From: CAYMUB01 sp964393545
Lineage (GTDB): Bacteria > Patescibacteriota > Microgenomatia > Daviesbacterales > UBA10151
NCBI GenBank assembly: GCA_964393545.1
Contig: CAYMUB010000023.1
Coordinates: 1 to 45,601, forward strand
Direction: 5' to 3'
DNA length: 45,601 nucleotides
Numbering within the stretch: position 1 is the first letter of the stretch; each line of letters opens with the position of its first letter. Of this stretch, positions 42,051 to 45,601 are shown piece after piece. The translations under genes were made by a program, and so were the position numbers. A model generated the notes under the pieces. That model did no database searches. It was not told the DNA's origin and saw nothing but the letters and a program-made list of their open reading frames with translations.

Positions 42051-43068
42051 AAACTTTAACAGTTTCGAGTGCAGTTTTTTCCCAGGAATATTTTTTTACA
42101 TTCTCATGCCCTAATTTAATTAATTTCCGGCGAAGGGTTTGAGAATTAAAAATGTTATTAACAGCTTCTGATATTTCGCCTACATTTTTGGGGTCAACCA
42201 GTATTGCTCCGCTATCTGCTATCTCTGCTGTTGCGGAGATATTTGAAGTAATAACAGGCAAACCACAGGCTTGAGCTTCCAGTATTGGTAGGCCAAATCC
42301 TTCATAAAAAGACACAAAAATTAAGCTCGCTGCCATATTCATAATTGCCACTAATTCCTCGTTTTCAACATAACCTAACAACTGTACTAATTTATTTTCA
42401 GAATACTTTTCTAAAAAAATCTTGTGGCTTTTTTTTTCCGCGTGATGAAGATTGGTTTTGTCCAAAAAAGAATTTCCGATGACAACGAGGTTCTTATTGG
42501 CTTCAAGGCATGCCTGAGCAGTATTTAATATATTTTTATTCCAATTAACATTACCAACATACAAAACAAATTCATCTGGCAATCCATACTTGTTTTTGAC
42601 TTTATTTAGCAGAGTTTCATCCGATATTTTCCTAAAATGTTCATCAGGAGCTAAATATATTGAAAAAACTTTTTTGGGATCAATTTTTAAAATCTGAATA
42701 ATATCATTGCGTACAGTTTCTGATATTGCGATTACAGCTCTGGCTTTTTTAATTGCAAGCTTTTGAAACCAGATATTAATCCTGCCTTTAATCCCGGGAG
42801 GATAATGTTTGGGATATTGTATGGGAATTAAATCAGGGATTGTAACTACATATGGCTTTGAGAGATTAAGAGGTAGGGTGTGTTTAAATAAATCAAAGAA
42901 AGGAAAGTGAACCAGGTCAAACTTACTATAATCTGTTTTATTCTCGATTAATTCTATGTCGGCATCCGTGTATTTTTTAACTGCATTAAATAAATTCTGA
43001 GAATAAAAGCCAATACCTCTTGTCTCGCTTAATTTATGCATTCGGGAAACATCAAGTGCAATTTTCAT
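42031..43068 (-). CDS. GT4-family (GT-B) glycosyltransferase
   Basis: A 345-residue retaining GT-B enzyme. KIALDVSRMHKLSETRGIGF (~2-21) is the N-terminal loop with RGIGFY; FDLVHFPFFDLF and VTIPDLIPIQYPKHYPPG follow. The second domain has FVLYVGNVNWNKNILNTAQA (~165-184), LGYVENEELVAIMNMA and the EX7E motif EGFGLPILEAQACGLPVITS (~258-277). The layout is that of mannosyl- or rhamnosyltransferases of O-antigen loci. It overlaps its upstream neighbour by ATGA, indicating one operon from the right edge to the flippase. Donor unknown. Confidence 0.92.
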   Translation of the reverse strand: MKIALDVSRMHKLSETRGIGFYSQNLFNAVKKYTDADIELIENKTDYSKFDLVHFPFFDLFKHTLPLNLSKPYVVTIPDLIPIQYPKHYPPGIKGRINIWFQKLAIKKARAVIAISETVRNDIIQILKIDPKKVFSIYLAPDEHFRKISDETLLNKVKNKYGLPDEFVLYVGNVNWNKNILNTAQACLEANKNLVVIGNSFLDKTNLHHAEKKSHKIFLEKYSENKLVQLLGYVENEELVAIMNMAASLIFVSFYEGFGLPILEAQACGLPVITSNISATAEIADSGAILVDPKNVGEISEAVNNIFNSQTLRRKLIKLGHENVKKYSWEKTALETVKVYENVLA

Positions 43069-43937
43069 TTCTTGTTTATATGCCTCCAGTATGCTCTGGG
43101 AAATCTTAGGGCTGAGAAAAAAGAAAATACTAAACCCTGGAATCCATCTAAAATACCCTTATTTAAGACAGTCGTCTTTAAAAACCAGCTCGAAGGTTTT
43201 AAAATTAAGTAATCAATCGCTGTTGATAAATTAATTTCTAATCTTTGAGTTTTAAATTCAGAAGCTAATAGATCAATATATCTGTTATTTCTATCAAGAT
43301 ATCTTTTAAAGGTTTTAGAGTCATTATGAATTAAATCATTCTCCAGCCAGCCAACCCTTCCTTTCACAACCATTTGCTCGTGAACACTTTTGCATGGAAG
43401 ATAAGCTTTGTCTTTTTTAAATAACCTGATTACACCATCAGGATAAACCCCCCCGTATCTTAAAAACTTACCCAGAAAAAAATTAAGTCTCGGAAAGAAA
43501 AATGCTTCGTACTCACCATCCTCAGTACCAATCTTTCCATCTCTTAAATCAAGTAGTTTTTGGTGACGCAAAAATAAATTTCTATTCCTTATCGTTTGCT
43601 GGTATTCCTCTATTTCATTATTGCTCATTTTTATTATTTTGATTATCTCCTTACCAAGTTTTTCACTAACCCTTTCATCAGCATCTAAATAAAGAATCCA
43701 ATCACCGGAAGCTATATCAAATGCTTTTTGTTTGTTGATATGGAATATCGGGGGATTATCACAAATTGTAACGCTGGCTCCGTATTTTTTAGCTGCTTCA
43801 ACTGTATTATCTGTAGAAGAACCGTCAACTATTACAATTTCATCAACAATATTTTTAATCGATTCTAAACAATCCCCAATATTCTCACCCTCATTATAAG
43901 TTGCAATTGCTGCTGATAATTTAATTTTTTTATCCAT
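43065..43937 (-). CDS. GT2 glycosyltransferase, WaaE/KdtX-like
   Basis: About 290 residues from ATG 43937. The longer frame from a GTG at 43961 is rejected because that codon lies inside the hairpin of the repeat element. LSAAIATYNEGENIGDCLES (~7-26), EIVIVDGSSTDNTVEAAKKY (~33-52), and LYLDADERVSEKLGKEI (~80-96, DAD metal site) are followed by FFPRLNFFLGKFLRYGGVYP and VHEQMVVKGRVGWLENDLIH (~190-209), the HE and acceptor block of WaaE-like LPS core glucosyltransferases. It overlaps the GT4 by 4 bases (ATGA). The start is right beside the repeat, so its expression may be affected by it. Confidence 0.88.
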   Translation of the reverse strand: MDKKIKLSAAIATYNEGENIGDCLESIKNIVDEIVIVDGSSTDNTVEAAKKYGASVTICDNPPIFHINKQKAFDIASGDWILYLDADERVSEKLGKEIIKIIKMSNNEIEEYQQTIRNRNLFLRHQKLLDLRDGKIGTEDGEYEAFFFPRLNFFLGKFLRYGGVYPDGVIRLFKKDKAYLPCKSVHEQMVVKGRVGWLENDLIHNDSKTFKRYLDRNNRYIDLLASEFKTQRLEINLSTAIDYLILKPSSWFLKTTVLNKGILDGFQGLVFSFFSALRFPRAYWRHINKK

Positions 43938-43939
43938 AA

Positions 43940-45601
43940 TTATCGGGTTATGAAGCTCCACGGGCTTACGCCCGTGGTTTCTTCTAGCTTCAAGCGACTA
44001 CGCCGCTTGTCCTCGTACTGCGTACTCGGAGTAATCTTCATCCTCGGGTTTACACCCGAGGTTTTAAGATTAGTCGCTATAAATATAAATGCCCTTTCCC
44101 CATTAGGAAAGTAAACCTGATCTATAATGTTAGCATTTTCCCCTGCTTCTTCCGGAGTTGCTACAAATAGTATCTCGTTTGAGTTTTTGATTTCTTCTTT
44201 TGTTATTTTGTGAAATTCATATTTATCAAAACTTCTTACTGTCCCGAAATTAAATTTATCCCTTTCAGAAAGCAATGCCTGGGGCTGGTATTTTTTAGGA
44301 TCATATTGTTTGAAAAATAAAACCAAAATATACGGCTGGTCATAACGGTCAGTTATCACAACTTTATCAAAACTATTTTCATATTTATTTAGCTTTTGAA
44401 CCATCTCTGAAAAACCATATTCCCAGGCTAACGGATATCTTTTAGGGGAATGAACATAATAGCTTTCCAAGTAGTGCACAAACTCGAAACCCAAAATAAA
44501 TAAAAGGAGTATTCCTGCGGTTATTTTTACTTTTCTTAATGTTATGCACTTTAAGAGATTAATAAACCCGCAACTCATTATTAAAGTTAGTGGTACCACC
44601 ATACTTAAAGCCCTGACCGCATGGGGTGTCTGATAAGTCATAGCTGAAGCAAGCGGTGCAGTTATAACCCAAATGATTATTAAATATTTTAGTCTAGATT
44701 CAAATTTAATTATAAAAAAGATCCCTGCTATTAAAAATAGGGACTGGATTAAGAAGAATTGTCCAGTTTCAGGAACTTTATTCCTGATCAATGGGTCACC
44801 ATTGATAAACAGAAAATCAGCTGAGAAATGATCAAGATAATGTCCTAGAAAATTAGGCAAATATGCTGTAATTTTGTTATGAAAAATTTTGGCATTAAAA
44901 CTATCCAGAACTTGATGCTCCCCTCTAAGCTCATTTACCCGGTTTGCAGGACCCGGATCTGCAAAGGAAGATAATCCTTCGAATCTGGCGCTGCCCTGAC
45001 CGGATGTAAATTGAAAAATCAAGGGAATACTTAAAACAAACAAAATAGCTATCGAAATAAACGAGTTTCTGATTTTTTTCTTAGTAGCTTCCCAAAGTTC
45101 TCTCCTATATATAAATCCGGATAACAGCAGAAAAACCGGCACTACCAATCTTGGTGACTGGTACAAATACATTGATACTAAAAACGATAGCAAACTCCAA
45201 AAAAGATAACTATTCTTACTTAAAGTTTTAATGAATAAATAAACACCTAAAGCAATAAAAAAAGTTGCAGCATTAGTTTCCCATCCACCCCTTGAATAAT
45301 GAATCGCCCAGGGATTAATAGCTAAAAATAAACTGGAGAAAAATGCAATTTTGCGGTCTTTAAAAATTTCTTTCGCCAGCAAATAAATTAAGATAACAAG
45401 TCCTGTACCTAAAAGAGCTGAGGGTAACCTGACTGCCCATTCATTAAGTCCTAAAACCACAACAAAAGGAATAACAAAATAAAAGTATAATCCCGGTTTA
45501 TAGTCGCCAAAAGATTTAAAGCTTAGAGGTAAAACTTCACCGTATTCATCCCTACCGGTTTGAATTATTGAATAAGCATTGTAGCCGATTGCTGCCTCAT
45601 C
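43940..45601 (-). CDS. PMT/ArnT-like GT-C glycosyltransferase, 5' end cut; C-terminus formed by a repeat element
   Basis: The frame is open to the right edge; about 553 residues are visible and the start is outside. The first visible residues, DEAAIGYNAYSIIQTGRDEY, carry the acidic motif of the PMT/ArnT first loop; VLGLNEWAVRLPSALLGTGL and NPWAIHYSRGGWETNAATF (helices 2-3, conserved R and E) confirm the PMT_2 group. Helices run to about residue 370, then a soluble external domain with ITDRYDQPYILVLF and EILFVATPEEAGENANI. The last ~40 codons (VNPRMKITPSTQYEDKRRSR, then LKLEETTGVSPWSF) are read from the GC-rich hairpin element at 43952-44061, so the native end was probably near IFIATNLK. It would transfer a sugar from a polyprenyl-phosphate to a glycan or protein. 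Confidence 0.83.
   Translation of the reverse strand, partial: DEAAIGYNAYSIIQTGRDEYGEVLPLSFKSFGDYKPGLYFYFVIPFVVVLGLNEWAVRLPSALLGTGLVILIYLLAKEIFKDRKIAFFSSLFLAINPWAIHYSRGGWETNAATFFIALGVYLFIKTLSKNSYLFWSLLSFLVSMYLYQSPRLVVPVFLLLSGFIYRRELWEATKKKIRNSFISIAILFVLSIPLIFQFTSGQGSARFEGLSSFADPGPANRVNELRGEHQVLDSFNAKIFHNKITAYLPNFLGHYLDHFSADFLFINGDPLIRNKVPETGQFFLIQSLFLIAGIFFIIKFESRLKYLIIIWVITAPLASAMTYQTPHAVRALSMVVPLTLIMSCGFINLLKCITLRKVKITAGILLLFILGFEFVHYLESYYVHSPKRYPLAWEYGFSEMVQKLNKYENSFDKVVITDRYDQPYILVLFFKQYDPKKYQPQALLSERDKFNFGTVRSFDKYEFHKITKEEIKNSNEILFVATPEEAGENANIIDQVYFPNGERAFIFIATNLKTSGVNPRMKITPSTQYEDKRRSRLKLEETTGVSPWSFITR
43952..44061 (-). repeat. REP/BIME-like composite hairpin element
   Basis: About 110 bases of GC-rich sequence in a ~33% GC setting, made of four foldable parts. 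(1) CCTCGGGT-TTAC-ACCCGAGG at 44042-44061, 8-bp perfect stem. (2) GTAC-TGC-GTAC at 44015-44025 flanked by CC/GG pairs. (3) CAAGCGAC-TAC-GCCGCTTG at 43991-44009, perfect only with one G-U pair on the minus strand. (4) CCACGGGC-TTAC-GCCCGTGG at 43958-43977, with outer GAAGCT (43952-43957) pairing AGCTTC (43986-43991). Hairpins 1 and 4 share the same loop and differ by compensating base pairs, as in REP families moved by RAYT (TnpA-REP) transposases. It reads into the end of the PMT-like gene. No transposase is in the window, so mobility is inference. Confidence 0.72.

Noticed and set aside
43938..43961. GTG start extending the GT2 at 43065 by 8 residues
   Set aside because: The codon is part of the hairpin element; ATG 43937 gives the normal first strand.
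1..45601. Alternative genetic code (TGA as Gly) as in Gracilibacteria
   Set aside because: TGA ends many intact genes here, for example at 1673-1675, 31776-31778, 36712-36710 and 38792-38790.
1..45601. tRNA, rRNA, CRISPR array, insertion sequence or riboswitch
   Set aside because: No gap is long enough for most of these and no such pattern was seen in any intergenic stretch.

Overview
This 45.6 kb AT-rich window is almost wall to wall surface-glycan genes. It holds 36 protein genes, two of them cut by the window edges, no tRNA, rRNA, CRISPR or transposase gene, and no gene-free stretch over about 140 bases. Very tight gene packing (repeated ATGA, TTGA and TAATG overlaps), low GC, TGA used as an ordinary stop codon, and many big membrane proteins of patescibacterial flavour suggest a Candidatus Patescibacteria (CPR) genome, for example the Microgenomates side. 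TGA stops argue against the recoded Gracilibacteria/Absconditabacteria. The taxonomic call is inference from style, not from a marker gene.

Layout, left to right. (1) 1-593: cut HIT-like gene, divergent from a Gfo/Idh sugar oxidoreductase (674-1675). (2) 9561 to 1682, minus strand: AftD-like GT-C protein, second large membrane protein, polyprenyl-phosphate-type GT2, AsnB-like amidotransferase. (3) 9599-10717: divergent WecB-like 2-epimerase. (4) 15368 to 10719, minus: CapD-like dehydratase, SDR epimerase/dehydratase, split transketolase, GT-C-like protein. (5) 15421-16140: GT2. (6) 18942 to 16143, minus: DegT aminotransferase and NodU-type carbamoyltransferase. (7) 19047-19817 methyltransferase, then 23447 to 19804, minus: two GT2s, a GT4 and a methyltransferase. 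(8) 23516-27971, plus: tandem GT-C-like paralogues and a zinc-ribbon methyltransferase. (9) 29857 to 27980, minus: fourth member of that membrane family. (10) 29997-32527, plus: methyltransferase and two GT2s. (11) 33835 to 32567, minus: NovU/TylCIII-type C-methyltransferase; then a small secreted protein, an extended SDR epimerase, a GT4, a 689-residue exported protein of unknown function and a GT2. (12) 45601 to 39649, minus: PMT/ArnT-like GT-C, GT2, GT4, PIG-V-like GT-C, and a Wzx-type flippase.

How it fits together: nucleotide-sugar enzymes (oxidoreductase, aminotransferase, epimerases, dehydratase, transketolase, amidotransferase) would make one or more unusual, amino-, amide-, carbamoyl- and C-methyl-modified sugars. 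Cytoplasmic GT2/GT4 enzymes would build lipid-linked glycans, the flippase would export them, and GT2 polyprenyl-phosphate sugar synthases would feed the eight GT-C-type membrane proteins working on the outer face. No initiating phosphoglycosyltransferase and no clear Wzy polymerase was seen.

The most interesting points are: a four-member membrane-protein family sharing a conserved C-terminal motif; a GC-rich composite hairpin element (43952-44061) that has been read into the end of a glycosyltransferase gene; a recurring -10 box placed only 6-16 bases before first-gene start codons, predicting leaderless or near-leaderless mRNAs; a split transketolase whose second half lacks the usual C-terminal domain; and a WecB-like protein missing two canonical active-site residues.
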